Source: Auanema rhodensis
Lineage: Eukaryota > Nematoda > Chromadorea > Rhabditida > Rhabditidae
Length of the DNA stretch: 64,000 bases
Direction of reading: 5' to 3'
NCBI GenBank assembly: GCA_964057225.1
Contig: OZ059894.1
Span: 13,092,131 to 13,156,130 of the forward strand
The notes beneath the pieces are model-generated. The model made no database searches. It saw only the letters and a list, made by a program, of their open reading frames with translations, and had not been told where the DNA came from. The translations under genes were made by a program, and so were the position numbers. This document shows positions 1-14,463 of the stretch, in pieces. Position 1 is the stretch's first letter; the number at the start of each line of letters is the position of its first letter.

Positions 1-190
1 CTATTTTCTTCATTTAATTATGTTTCTTGGAACAATTTTAAATTTTACAATAATTTCGAAATAAATAATCCAGTTAATAATGTTTTTAACAGTAAAGTAG
101 ATATAATTTTAATTTATTTGATACTCAAAAAATGAAACATGAAAATATTTTATAATTTTCCAATTCATTTTACTCCATTTTCTTCATTTA

Positions 191-365
191 ATCACGTATT
201 TTGAAACAATCTCATATTTTTACAATAGTTTTGAAACAATTCATTCGTTCATTGAGATTTGAAACATTAAAAACGATCTTAAGTTGAATTTTCTGATACT
301 AAAAAAATAAAACATGGAAATATTTTATAATTTTCCAATTCATTTTACTCCATTTTCTACATTTA
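191..365 (+). repeat. Example satellite monomer, class R2 (175 bp)
   Basis: The left half is the same as in class R1. The right half instead reads GAGATTTGAAACATT, AAAAACGATCTTAA, TTGAATTTTCTGATACT and AAAACATGGAAAT. CGATCTTAA and TGGAAATATT distinguish this class at a glance. It is present in both arms of the array. This copy also carries two rare substitutions (CTTAAGTTG and TTCTACATTT), which recur 4697 bp further on. Confidence 0.88.
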
Positions 366-538
366 ATCACGTATTTTGAAACAATCTCAAATTTTTACAA
401 TAGTTTTGAAACAATTCATTCGTTCATTAAGATTTTAAACAGTGAAAAAAAAAAGTTTGAATATTTTGAAACTCAAGAAATAAAACATGAAAATATTTTA
501 TAATTTTCCAATTCATTTTACTCCATTTCCTTCATTTA
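366..538 (+). repeat. Example satellite monomer, class R1 (A-tract class, 173 bp)
   Basis: This is a typical copy of the commonest class. The left half has ATCACGTATTTTGAAAC and CAATAG. The right half has CATTCGTTCATTAAG, TTTTAAACAGTG, a run of about ten A, GTTTGAATATTTTGAAACTC and AAGAAATAAAACATG. It ends in the shared segment AAAATATTTTATAATTTTCC plus TTCATTTTACTCC. The A-run varies between roughly eight and ten across copies. Numbers R1-R5 are my own labels for the right-half classes. Confidence 0.9.
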
Positions 539-3500
539 ATCACGTATTTTGAAACAATCTCATATTTTTACAATAGTTTTGAAACAATTCATTCGTTCAT
601 TAAGATTTTAAACAGTGAAAAAAAAAAGTTTGAATATTTTGATACTCAAGAAATAAAACATGAAAATATTTTATAATATTCCAATTCATTTTACTCTATT
701 TTCTTCATTTAATCACGTATTTTGAAACAATCTCATATTTTTACAATAGTTTTGAAACAATTTATTCGTTCATTAAGATTTGAAACATTGAAAACGATCT
801 TAATTTGAATTTTCTGATACTAAGAAAATAAAACATGGAAATATTTTATAATTTTCCAATTCATTTTACTCCATTTTCTTCATTTAATCACGTATTTTGA
901 AACAATCTCAAATTTTTACAATAGTTTTGAAACAATTCATTCGTTCTGTAAGATTTTAAACAGTGAAAAAAAAAAGTTTAAATATTTTGATACTCAAGAA
1001 ATAAAACATGAAAATATTTTATAATTTTCCAATTCATTTTACTCCATTTTCTTCATTTAATCACGTATTTTGAAACAATCTCATATTTTTACAATAGTTT
1101 TGAAACAATTCATTCGTTCATTAAGATTTTAAACAGTGAAAAAAAAAAGTTTGAATATTTTGAAACTCAAGAAATAAAACATGAAAATATTTTATAATTT
1201 TCCAATTCATTTTACTCCATTTTCTTCATTTAATCACGTATTTTGAAACAATCTCATATTTTTACAATAGTTTTGAAACAATTCATTCGTTCATTAAGAT
1301 TTTAAACAGTGAAAAAAAAAAGTTTGAATATTTTGAAACTCAAGAAATAAAACATGAAAATATTTTATAATTTTCCAATTCATTTTACTCCATTTTCTTC
1401 ATTTAATCACGTATTTTGAAACAATCTCATATTTTTACAATAGTTTTGAAACAATTCATTCGTTCATTAAGATTTGAAACATTAAAAACGATCTTAATTT
1501 GAATTTTCTGATACTAAGAAAATAAAACATGGAAATATTTTAAAATTTTCCAATTCATTTTACTCTATTTTCTTCATTTAATCATGTGTCTTGAAACAAT
1601 CTCAAATTTTTACAATAGTTTTGAAACAATTCATTCGTTCATTAAGATTTTAAACAGTGAAAAAAAAAGTTTGAATATTTTGATACTCAAGAAATAAAAC
1701 ATGAAAATATTTTAAAATTTTCCAATTCATTTTACTCTATTTTCTTCATTTAATTATGTTTCTTGGAACAATTTTAAATTTTACAATAATTTCGAAATAA
1801 ATAATCCAGTTAATAATGTTTTTAACAGTAAAGTAGATATAATTTTAATTTATTTGATACTCAAAAAATGAAACATGAAAATATTTTATAATTTTCCAAT
1901 TCATTTTACTCTTTTTTCTTCATTTAATCACGTATTTTGAAACATACTCATATTTTTACAATAATTTCGAAACAAATCATCCAGTTAATAATGTTTTTAA
2001 CAGTAAAGAAGTTATAATTTCAAATATTTTGATACTCAAAAAATAAAACATGAAAATATTTTATAATTTTCCAATTCATTTTACTCTATTTTCTTCATTT
2101 GATCACGTATTTTGAAACAATCTCATATTTTTACAATAGTTTTGAAACAATTCATTCGTTCATTGAGATTTGAAACATTAAAAACGATCTTAATTTGAAT
2201 TTTCTGATACTAAGAAAATAAAACATGGAAATATTTTATAATTTTCCAATTCATTTTACTCCATTTTCTTCATTTAATCACGTATTTTGAAACAATCTCA
2301 AATTTTTACAATAGTTTTGAAACAATTCATTCGTTCATTGAGATTTGAAACATTAAAAACGATCTTAATTTGAATTTTCTGATACTAAGAAAATAAAACA
2401 TGGAAATATTTTATAATTTTCCAATTCATTTTACTCCATTTTCTTCATTTAATCACGTATTTTGAAACAATCTCATATTTTTACAATAGTTTTGAAACAA
2501 TTCATTCGTTCATTAAGATTTGAAACATTAAAAACGATCTTAATTTGAATTTTCTGATACTAAGAAAATAAAACATGGAAATATTTTAAAATTTTCCAAT
2601 TCATTTTACTCTATTTTCTTCATTTAATTATGTTTCTTGGAACAATTTTAAATTTTACAATAATTTCGAAATAAATAATCCAGTTAATAATGTTTTTAAC
2701 AGTAAAGTAGATATAATTTTAATTTATTTGATACTCAAAAAATGAAACATGAAAATATTTTATAATTTTCCAATTCATTTTACTCTATTTTCTTCATTTA
2801 ATCACGTATTTTGAAACAATCTCATATTTTTACAATAATTTCGAAACAAATCATCCAGTTAATAATGTTTTTAACAGTAAAGAAGTTATAATTTCAAATA
2901 TTTTGATACTCAAAAAATAAAACATGAAAATATTTTATAATTTTCCAATTCATTTTACTCTATTTTCTTCATTTGATCACGTATTTTGAAACAATCTCAT
3001 ATTTTTACAATAGTTTTGAAACAATTCATTCGTTCATTGAGATTTGAAACATTAAAAACGATCTTAATTTGAATTTTCTGATACTAAAAAAATAAAACAT
3101 GGAAATATTTTATAATTTTCCAATTCATTTTACTCCATTTTCTTCATTTAATCACGTATTTTGAAACAATCTCATATTTTTACAATAGTTTTGAAACAGT
3201 TCATTCGTTCATTAAGATTTTAAACAGTGAAAAAAAAAAGTTTGAATATTTTGAAACTCAAGAAATAAAACATGAAAATATTTTATAATTTTCCAATTCA
3301 TTTTACTCCATTTCCTTCATTTAATCACGTATTTTGAAACAATCTCAAATTTTTACAATAGTTTTGAAACAATTCATTCGTTCATTAAGATTTGAAACAT
3401 TAAAAACGATCTTAATTTGAATTTTCTGATACTAAGAAAATAAAACATGGAAATATTTTATAATTTTCCAATTCATTTTACTCCATTTTCTTCATTTAAT

Positions 3501-4366
3501 CACGTATTTTGAAACAATCTCATATTTTTACAATAATTTCGAAACAAATCATCCAGTTAATAATGTTTTTAACAGTAAAGAAGTTATAATTTCAAATATT
3601 TTGATACTCAAAAAATAAAACAGGAAAATATTTTATAATTTTCCAATTCATTTTACTCCATTTTCTTCATTTAATCACGTATTTTGAAACAATCTCATAT
3701 TTTTACAATAATTTCCAAACAAATCATCCAGTTAATAATGTTTTTAACAGTAAAGAAGTTATAATTTCAAATATTTTGATACTCAAAAAAAAAAACATGA
3801 AAATATTTTATAATTTTTCAATTCATTTTACTCTATTCTCTTCATTAAATCACGTATTTTGAAACAATCTCAAATTTTTACAATAGTTTTGAAACAATTC
3901 ATTCGTTCATTAAGATTTTAAACAGTGAAAAAAAAAAGTTTGAATATTTTGAAACTCAAGAAATAAAACATGAAAATATTTTATAATTTTCCAATTCATT
4001 TTACTCCATTTTCTTCATTTAATCACGTATTTTGAAACAATCTCATATTTTTACAATAGTTTTGAAACAATTCATTCGTTAATTAAGATTTTAAACAGTG
4101 AAAAAAAAAAGTTTGAATATTTTGAAACTCAAGAAATAAAACATGAAAATATTTTATAATTTTCCAATTCATTTTATTCCATTTTCTTCATTTAATCACG
4201 TATTTTGAAACAATCTCAAATTTTTACAATAGTTTTGAAACAATTCATTCGTTCATTAAGATTTTAAACAGTGAAAAAAAAAGTTTGAATATTTTGATAC
4301 TCAAAAAATAAAACATGAAAATATTTTGAAATTTTCCAATTCATTTTACTCAATTTTCTTCATTTA

Positions 4367-4540
4367 ATCATGTTTCTTGGAACAATTTTAAATTTTACAA
4401 TAATTTCGAAACAAATCATCCAGTTAATAATGTTTTTAACAGTAAAGTAGATATAATTTTAATTATTTTGATACTCAAAAAATAAAACATGAAAATATTT
4501 TATAATTTTCCAATTCATTTTACTCTATTTTCTTCATTTA
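4367..4540 (+). repeat. Example satellite monomer, class L2-R3 (174 bp)
   Basis: The left half is the alternative type: ATCATGTTTCTTGGAAC, then TTTTAAATTTTACAATAA. The right half is TTTCGAAACAAATCATCC, AGTTAATAATGTTTTTAAC, AGTAAAGTAGATATAATTTT, then TTGATACTCAAAAAATAAAA. This is the class into which the retrotransposon inserted. The same right half also occurs joined to the other left half, for example in the monomer starting at 1927. Confidence 0.88.
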
Positions 4541-6114
4541 ATCATGTTTCTTGGAACAATTTTAAATTTTTACAATAATTTCGAAACAAATCATCCAGTT
4601 AATAATGTTTTTAACAGTAAAGAAGTTATAATTTCAAATATTTTGATACTCAAAAAAAAAACATGAAAATATTTTATAATTTTTCAATTCATTTTACTCT
4701 ATTTTCTTCATTAAATCACGTATTTTGAAACAATCTCAAATTTTTACAATAGTTTTGAAACAATTCATTCGTTCATTAAGATTTTAAACAGTGAAAAAAA
4801 AAAGTTTGAATATTTTGAAACTCAAGAAATAAAACATGAAAATATTTTATAATTTTCCAATTCATTTTACTCCATTTTCTTCATTTAATCACGTATTTTG
4901 AAACAATCTCATATTTTTACAATAGTTTTGAAACAATTCATTCGTTCATTGAGATTTGAAACATTAAAAACGATCTTAAGTTGAATTTTCTGATACTAAA
5001 AAAATAAAACATGGAAATATTTTATAATTTTCCAATTCATTTTACTCCATTTTCTACATTTAATCACGTATTTTGAAACAATCTCAAATTTTTACAATAG
5101 TTTTGAAACAATTCATTCGTTCATTAAGATTTTAAACAGTGAAAAAAAAAAGTTTGAATATTTTGAAACTCAAGAAATAAAACATGAAAATATTTTATAA
5201 TTTTCCAATTCATTTTACTCCATTTCCTTCATTTAATCACGTATTTTGAAACAATCTCATATTTTTACAATAGTTTTGAAACAATTCATTCGTTCATTAA
5301 GATTTTAAACAGTGAAAAAAAAAAGTTTGAATATTTTGATACTCAAGAAATAAAACATGAAAATATTTTATAATATTCCAATTCATTTTACTCTATTTTC
5401 TTCATTTAATCACGTATTTTGAAACAATCTCATATTTTTACAATAGTTTTGAAACAATTTATTCGTTCATTAAGATTTGAAACATTGAAAACGATCTTAA
5501 TTTGAATTTTCTGATACTAAGAAAATAAAACATGGAAATATTTTATAATTTTCCAATTCATTTTACTCCATTTTCTTCATTTAATCACGTATTTTGAAAC
5601 AATCTCAAATTTTTACAATAGTTTTGAAACAATTCATTCGTTCTGTAAGATTTTAAACAGTGAAAAAAAAAAGTTTAAATATTTTGATACTCAAGAAATA
5701 AAACATGAAAATATTTTATAATTTTCCAATTCATTTTACTCCATTTTCTTCATTTAATCACGTATTTTGAAACAATCTCATATTTTTACAATAGTTTTGA
5801 AACAATTCATTCGTTCATTAAGATTTTAAACAGTGAAAAAAAAAAGTTTGAATATTTTGAAACTCAAGAAATAAAACATGAAAATATTTTATAATTTTCC
5901 AATTCATTTTACTCCATTTTCTTCATTTAATCACGTATTTTGAAACAATCTCATATTTTTACAATAGTTTTGAAACAATTCATTCGTTCATTAAGATTTT
6001 AAACAGTGAAAAAAAAAAGTTTGAATATTTTGAAACTCAAGAAATAAAACATGAAAATATTTTATAATTTTCCAATTCATTTTACTCCATTTTCTTCATT
6101 TAATCACGTATTTT

Positions 6115-6811
6115 GAATTAATCTCATATTTTTACAATAGTTTTGAAACAATTCATTCGTTCATTAAGATTTTAAACAGTGAAAAAAAAAAGTTTGAATA
6201 TTTTGAAACTCAAGAAATAAAACATGAAAATATTTTATAATTTTCCAATTCATTTTACTCCATTTCCTTCATTTAATCACGTATTTTGAAACAATCTCAT
6301 ATTTTTACAATAGTTTTGAAACAGTTCATTCGTTCATTAAGATTTTAAACAGTGAAAAAAAAAAGTTTGAATATTTTGAAACTCAAGAAATAAAACATGA
6401 AAATATTTTATAATTTTCCAATTCATTTTACTCCATTTCCTTCATTTAATCACGTATTTTGAAACAATCTCAAATTTTTACAATAGTTTTGAAACAATTC
6501 ATTCGTTCATTAAGATTTGAAACATTAAAAACGATCTTAATTTAAATTTTCTGATACTAAGAAAATAAAACATGGAAATATTTTATAATTTTCCAATTCA
6601 TTTTACTCCATTTTCTTCATTTAATCACGTATTTTGAAACAATCTCATATTTTTACAATAATTTCGAAACAAATCATCCAGTTAATAATGTTTTTAACAG
6701 TAAAGAAGTTATAATTTCAAATATTTTGATACTCAAAAAATAAAACAGGAAAATATTTTATAATTTTCCAATTCATTTTACTCCATTTTCTTCATTTAAT
6801 CACGTATTTTG
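6115..6811. repeat. Local 696-bp (4-monomer) tandem duplication
   Basis: The rare variant TTTTGAATTAATCTCAT, in place of TTTTGAAACAATCTCAT, occurs at 6115 and again 696 bp later at 6811. The following monomers match in the same order, including the GAAACAGTTCATTCG variant and the TTTCCTTCATTT variant. This indicates a recent four-monomer duplication inside the larger repeat. A single copy of the variant occurs at 11513. Confidence 0.65.
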
Positions 6812-9800
6812 AATTAATCTCATTTTTTTACAATAGTTTTGAAACAATTCATTCGTTCATTAAGATTTTAAACAGTGAAAAAAAAAAGTTTGAATATTTT
6901 GAAACTCAAGAAATAAAACATGAAAATATTTTATAATTTTCCAATTCATTTTACTCCATTTCCTTCATTTAATCACGTATTTTGAAACAATCTCATATTT
7001 TTACAATAGTTTTGAAACAGTTCATTCGTTCATTAAGATTTTAAACAGTGAAAAAAAAAAGTTTGAATATTTTGAAACTCAAGAAATAAAACATGAAAAT
7101 ATTTTATAATTTTCCAATTCATTTTACTCCATTTCCTTCATTTAATCACGTATTTTGAAACAATCTCAAATTTTTACAATAGTTTTGAAACAATTCATTC
7201 GTTCATTAAGATTTGAAACATTAAAAACGATCTTAATTTGAATTTTCTGATACTAAGAAAATAAAACATGGAAATATTTTATAATTTTCCAATTCATTTT
7301 ACTCCATTTTCTTCATTTAATCACGTATTTTGAAACAATCTCATATTTTTACAATAATTTCGAAACAAATCATCCAGTTAATAATGTTTTTAACAGTAAA
7401 GAAGTTATAATTTCAAATATTTTGATACTCAAAAAATAAAACAGGAAAATATTTTATAATTTTCCAATTCATTTTACTCCATTTTCTTCATTTAATCACG
7501 TATTTTGAAACAATCTCATATTTTTACAATAATTTCCAAACAAATCATCCAGTTAATAATGTTTTTAACAGTAAAAAAGATATAATTTTGAATATTTTGA
7601 TACTCAAGAAATAAAACATGAAAATATTTTATAATTTTCCAATTCATTTTACTCCATTTTCTTCATTTAATCACGTATTTTGAAACAATCTCATATTTTT
7701 ACAATAGTTTTGAAACAATTCATTCGTTCATTAAGATTTGAAACATTAAAAACGATCTTAATTTGAATTTTCTGATACTAAGAAAATAAAACATGGAAAT
7801 ATTTTAAAATTTTCCAATTCATTTTACTCTATTTTCTTCATTTAATCATGTGTCTTGAAACAATCTCAAATTTTTACAATAGTTTTGAAACAATTCATTC
7901 GTTCATTAAGATTTTAAACAGTGAAAAAAAAAGTTTGAATATTTTGATACTCAAGAAATAAAACATGAAAATATTTTAAAATTTTCCAATTCATTTTACT
8001 CTATTTTCTTCATTTAATTATGTTTCTTGGAACAATTTTAAATTTTACAATAATTTCGAAATAAATAATCCAGTTAATAATGTTTTTAACAGTAAAGTAG
8101 ATATAATTTTAATTTATTTGATACTCAAAAAATGAAACATGAAAATATTTTTTAATTTTCCAATTCATTTTACTCTTTTTTCTTCATTTAATCACGTATT
8201 TTGAAACATACTCATATTTTTACAATAATTTCGAAACAAATCATCCAGTTAATAATGTTTTTAACAGTAAAGAAGTTATAATTTCAAATATTTTGATACT
8301 CAAAAAATAAAACATGAAAATATTTTATAATTTTCCAATTCATTTTACTCTATTTTCTTCATTTGATCACGTATTTTGAAACAATCTCATATTTTTACAA
8401 TAGTTTTGAAACAATTCATTCGTTCATTGAGATTTGAAACATTAAAAACGATCTTAATTTGAATTTTCTGATACTAAGAAAATAAAACATGGAAATATTT
8501 TATAATTTTCCAATTCATTTTACTCCATTTTCTTCATTTAATCACGTATTTTGAAACAATCTCATATTTTTACAATAGTTTTGAAACAATTCATTCGTTC
8601 ATTAAGATTTGAAACATTAAAAACGATCTTAATTTGAATTTTCTGATACTAAGAAAATAAAACATGGAAATATTTTAAAATTTTCCAATTCATTTTACTC
8701 TATTTTCTTCATTTAATTATGTTTCTTGGAACAATTTTAAATTTTACAATAATTTCGAAATAAATAATCCAGTTAATAATGTTTTTAACAGTAAAGTAGA
8801 TATAATTTTAATTTATTTGATACTCAAAAAATGAAACATAAAAATATTTTATAATTTTCCAATTCATTTTACTCTATTTTCTTCATTTAATCACGTATTT
8901 TGAAACAATCTCATATTTTTACAATAATTTCGAAACAAATCATCCAGTTAATAATGTTTTTAACAGTAAAGAAGTTATAATTTCAAATATTTTGATACTC
9001 AAAAAATAAAACATGAAAATATTTTATAATTTTCCAATTCATTTTACTCTATTTTCTTCATTTGATCACGTATTTTGAAACAATCTCATATTTTTACAAT
9101 AGTTTTGAAACAATTCATTCGTTCATTGAGATTTGAAACATTAAAAACGATCTTAATTTGAATTTTCTGATACTCAAAAAATAAAACATGAAAATATTTT
9201 ATAATTTTCCAATTCATTTTACTCTATTTTCTTCATTTGATCACGTATTTTGAAACAATCTCATATTTTTACAATAGTTTTGAAACAATTCATTCGTTCA
9301 TTGAGATTTGAAACATTAAAAACGATCTTAATTTGAATTTTCTGATACTAAAAAAATAAAACATGGAAATATTTTATAGTTTTCCAATTCATTTTACTCC
9401 ATTTTCTTCATTTAATCACGTATTTTGAAACAATCTCATATTTTTACAATAGTTTTGAAACAGTTCATTCGTTCATTAAGATTTTAAACAGTGAAAAAAA
9501 AAAGTTTGAATATTTTGAAACTCAAGAAATAAAACATGAAAATATTTTATAATTTTCCAATTCATTTTACTCCATTTCCTTCATTTAATCACGTATTTTG
9601 AAACAATCTCAAATTTTTACAATAGTTTTGAAACAATTCATTCGTTCATTAAGATTTGAAACATTAAAAACGATCTTAATTTGAATTTTCTGATACTAAG
9701 AAAATAAAACATGGAAATATTTTATAATTTTCCAATTCATTTTACTCCATTTTCTTCATTTAATCACGTATTTTGAAACAATCTCATATTTTTACAATAA

Positions 9801-12800
9801 TTTCGAAACAAATCATCCAGTTAATAATGTTTTTAACAGTAAAGAAGTTATAATTTCAAATATTTTGATACTCAAAAAATAAAACAGGAAAATATTTTAT
9901 AATTTTCCAATTCATTTTACTCCATTTTCTTCATTTAATCACGTATTTTGAAACAATCTCATATTTTTACAATAATTTCCAAACAAATCATCCAGTTAAT
10001 AATGTTTTTAACAGTAAAGAAGTTATAATTTCAAATATTTTGATACTCAAAAAAAAAAACATGAAAATATTTTATAATTTTTCAATTCATTTTACTCTAT
10101 TCTCTTCATTAAATCACGTATTTTGAAACAATCTCAAATTTTTACAATAGTTTTGAAACAATTCATTCGTTCATTAAGATTTTAAACAGTGAAAAAAAAA
10201 AGTTTGAATATTTTGAAACTCAAGAAATAAAACATGAAAATATTTTATAATTTTCCAATTCATTTTACTCCATTTTCTTCATTTAATCACGTATTTTGAA
10301 ACAATCTCATATTTTTACAATAGTTTTGAAACAATTCATTCGTTCATTGAGATTTGAAACATTAAAAACGATCTTAATTTGAATTTTCTGATACTAAGAA
10401 AATAAAACATGGAAATATTTTATAATTTTCCAATTCATTTTATTCCATTTTCTTCATTTAATCACGTATTTTGAAACAATCTCAAATTTTTACAATAGTT
10501 TTGAAACAATTCATTCGTTCATTAAGATTTTAAACAGTGAAAAAAAAAGTTTGAATATTTTGATACTCAAAAAATAAAACATGAAAATATTTTAAAATTT
10601 TCCAATTCATTTTACTCTATTTTCTTCATTTAATCATGTTTCTTGGAACAATTTTAAATTTTACAATAATTTCGAAACAAATCATCCAGTTAATAATGTT
10701 TTTAACAGTAAAGTAGATATAATTTTAATTATTTTGATACTCAAAAAATAAAACATGAAAATATTTTATAATTTTCCAATTCATTTTACTCTATTTTCTT
10801 CATTTAATCATGTTTCTTGGAACAATTTTAAATTTTTACAATAATTTCGAAACAAATCATCCAGTTAATAATGTTTTTAACAGTAAAGAAGTTATAATTT
10901 CAAATATTTTGATACTCAAAAAAAAAAACATGAAAATATTTTATAATTTTTCAATTCATTTTACTCTATTTTCTTCATTAAATCACGTATTTTGAAACAA
11001 TCTCAAATTTTTACAATAGTTTTGAAACAATTCATTCGTTCATTAAGATTTTAAACAGTGAAAAAAAAAAGTTTGAATATTTTGAAACTCAAGAAATAAA
11101 ACATGAAAATATTTTATAATTTTCCAATTCATTTTACTCCATTTTCTTCATTTAATCACGTATTTTGAAACAATCTCATATTTTTACAATAGTTTTGAAA
11201 CAATTCATTCGTTCATTAAGATTTTAAACAGTGAAAAAAAAAAGTTTGAATATTTTGAAACTCAAGAAATAAAACATGAAAATATTTTATAATTTTCCAA
11301 TTCATTTTACTCCATTTTCTTCATTTAATCACGTATTTTGAAACAATCTCATATTTTTACAATAGTTTTGAAACAATTCATTCGTTCATTAAGATTTTAA
11401 ACAGTGAAAAAAAAAAGTTTGAATATTTTGAAACTCAAGAAATAAAACATGAAAATATTTTATAATTTTCCAATTCATTTTACTCCATTTTCTTCATTTA
11501 ATCACGTATTTTGAATTAATCTCATATTTTTACAATAGTTTTGAAACAATTCATTCGTTCATTAAGATTTTAAACAGTGAAAAAAAAAAGTTTGAATATT
11601 TTGAAACTCAAGAAATAAAACATGAAAATATTTTATAATTTTCCAATTCATTTTACTCCATTTCCTTCATTTAATCACGTATTTTGAAACAATCTCATAT
11701 TTTTACAATAGTTTTGAAACAGTTCATTCGTTCATTAAGATTTTAAACAGTGAAAAAAAAAAGTTTGAATATTTTGAAACTCAAGAAATAAAACATGAAA
11801 ATATTTTATAATTTTCCAATTCATTTTACTCCATTTCCTTCATTTAATCACGTATTTTGAAACAATCTCAAATTTTTACAATAGTTTTGAAACAATTCAT
11901 TCGTTCATTAAGATTTGAAACATTAAAAACGATCTTAATTTGAATTTTCTGATACTAAGAAAATAAAACATGGAAATATTTTATAATTTTCCAATTCATT
12001 TTACTCCATTTTCTTCATTTAATCACGTATTTTGAAACAATCTCATATTTTTACAATAATTTCGAAACAAATCATCCAGTTAATAATGTTTTTAACAGTA
12101 AAGAAGTTATAATTTCAAATATTTTGATACTCAAAAAATAAAACAGGAAAATATTTTATAATTTTCCAATTCATTTTACTCCATTTTCTTCATTTAATCA
12201 CGTATTTTGAAACAATCTCATATTTTTACAATAATTTCCAAACAAATCATCCAGTTAATAATGTTTTTAACAGTAAAAAAGATATAATTTTGAATATTTT
12301 GATACTCAAGAAATAAAACATGAAAATATTTTATAATTTTCCAATTCATTTTACTCCATTTTCTTCATTTAATCACGTATTTTGAAACAATCTCATATTT
12401 TTACAATAGTTTTGAAACAATTCATTCGTTCATTAAGATTTGAAACATTAAAAACGATCTTAATTTGAATTTTCTGATACTAAGAAAATAAAACATGGAA
12501 ATATTTTAAAATTTTCCAATTCATTTTACTCTATTTTCTTCATTTAATCATGTGTCTTGAAACAATCTCAAATTTTTACAATAGTTTTGAAACAATTCAT
12601 TCGTTCATTAAGATTTTAAACAGTGAAAAAAAAGTTTGAATATTTTGATACTCAAGAAATAAAACATGAAAATATTTTAAAATTTTCCAATTCATTTTAC
12701 TCTATTTTCTTCATTTAATTATGTTTCTTGGAACAATTTTAAATTTTACAATAATTTCGAAATAAATAATCCAGTTAATAATGTTTTTAACAGTAAAGTA

Positions 12801-14463
12801 GATATAATTTTAATTTATTTGATACTCAAAAAATGAAACATGAAAATATTTTATAATTTTCCAATTCATTTTACTCTTTTTTCTTCATTTAATCACGTAT
12901 TTTGAAACATACTCATATTTTTACAATAATTTCGAAACAAATCATCCAGTTAATAATGTTTTTAACAGTAAAGAAGTTATAATTTCAAATATTTTGATAC
13001 TCAAAAAATAAAACATGAAAATATTTTATAATTTTCCAATTCATTTTACTCTATTTTCTTCATTTGATCACGTATTTTGAAACAATCTCATATTTTTACA
13101 ATAGTTTTGAAACAATTCATTCGTTCATTGAGATTTGAAACATTAAAAACGATCTTAATTTGAATTTTCTGATACTAAGAAAATAAAACATGGAAATATT
13201 TTATAATTTTCCAATTCATTTTACTCCATTTTCTTCATTTAATCACGTATTTTGAAACAATCTCATATTTTTACAATAGTTTTGAAACAATTCATTCGTT
13301 CATTAAGATTTGAAACATTAAAAACGATCTTAATTTGAATTTTCTGATACTAAGAAAATAAAACATGGAAATATTTTAAAATTTTCCAATTCATTTTACT
13401 CTATTTTCTTCATTTAATTATGTTTCTTGGAACAATTTTAAATTTTACAATAATTTCGAAATAAATAATCCAGTTAATAATGTTTTTAACAGTAAAGTAG
13501 ATATAATTTTAATTTATTTGATACTCAAAAAATGAAACATGAAAATATTTTATAATTTTCCAATTCATTTTACTCTATTTTCTTCATTTAATCACGTATT
13601 TTGAAACAATCTCATATTTTTACAATAATTTCGAAACAAATCATCCAGTTAATAATGTTTTTAACAGTAAAGAAGTTATAATTTCAAATATTTTGATACT
13701 CAAAAAATAAAACATGAAAATATTTTATAATTTTCCAATTCATTTTACTCTATTTTCTTCATTTGATCACGTATTTTGAAACAATCTCATATTTTTACAA
13801 TAGTTTTGAAACAATTCATTCGTTCATTGAGATTTGAAACATTAAAAACGATCTTAATTTGAATTTTCTGATACTAAGAAAATAAAACATGGAAATATTT
13901 TATAATTTTCCAATTCATTTTACTCCATTTTCTTCATTTAATCACGTATTTTGAAACAATCTCATATTTTTACAATAGTTTTGAAACAGTTCATTCGTTC
14001 ATTAAGATTTTAAACAGTGAAAAAAAAAAGTTTGAATATTTTGAAACTCAAGAAATAAAACATGAAAATATTTTATAATTTTCCAATTCATTTTACTCCA
14101 TTTCCTTCATTTAATCACGTATTTTGAAACAATCTCATATTTTTACAATAATTTCGAAACAAATCATCCAGTTAATAATGTTTTTAACAGTAAAGAAGTT
14201 ATAATTTCAAATATTTTGATACTCAAAAAATAAAACAGGAAAATATTTTATAATTTTCCAATTCATTTTACTCCATTTCCTTCATTTAATCACGTATTTT
14301 GAAACAATCTCATATTTTTACAATAATTTCGAAACAAATCATCCAGTTAATAATGTTTTTAACAGTAAAGAAGTTATAATTTCAAATATTTTGATACTCA
14401 AAAAATAAAACATGAAAATATTTTATAATTTTCCAATTCATTTTACTCTATTTTCTTCATTTG

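Larger units (their letters stand above)
1..14463. repeat. Left-arm higher-order repeat, about 4.7 kb (27 monomers)
   Basis: Rare variants recur at fixed offsets. CTTAAGTTG is at 281 and 4978 (4697 bp). TAATATTCC is at 674 and 5371 (4697 bp). ATCATGTGTC is at 1581, 7845 and 12547 (6264 and 4702 bp). GAATTAATCT is at 6811 and 11513 (4702 bp). ACTC followed by an uninterrupted A-run is at 3781 and 10045 (6264 bp). These offsets correspond to 27 and 36 monomers, and the 1567-bp difference between them is nine monomers. The block edges are approximate because only diagnostic variants were aligned. Confidence 0.75.

Noticed and set aside
366-538. CENP-B box (ATTCGTTCATTAAG resembles its start)
   Set aside because: Only the leading TTCG part agrees. 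The essential central A and the CGGG core are missing in every monomer class I examined.
10810-10995. Open frame of 61 codons in the satellite, and similar ones at 14474-14749, 14811-15020 and 37588-37776
   Set aside because: These are translations of satellite monomers, rich in F, I, N and K. They arise where a rare substitution or truncated monomer removes a stop, and they change with every monomer class.
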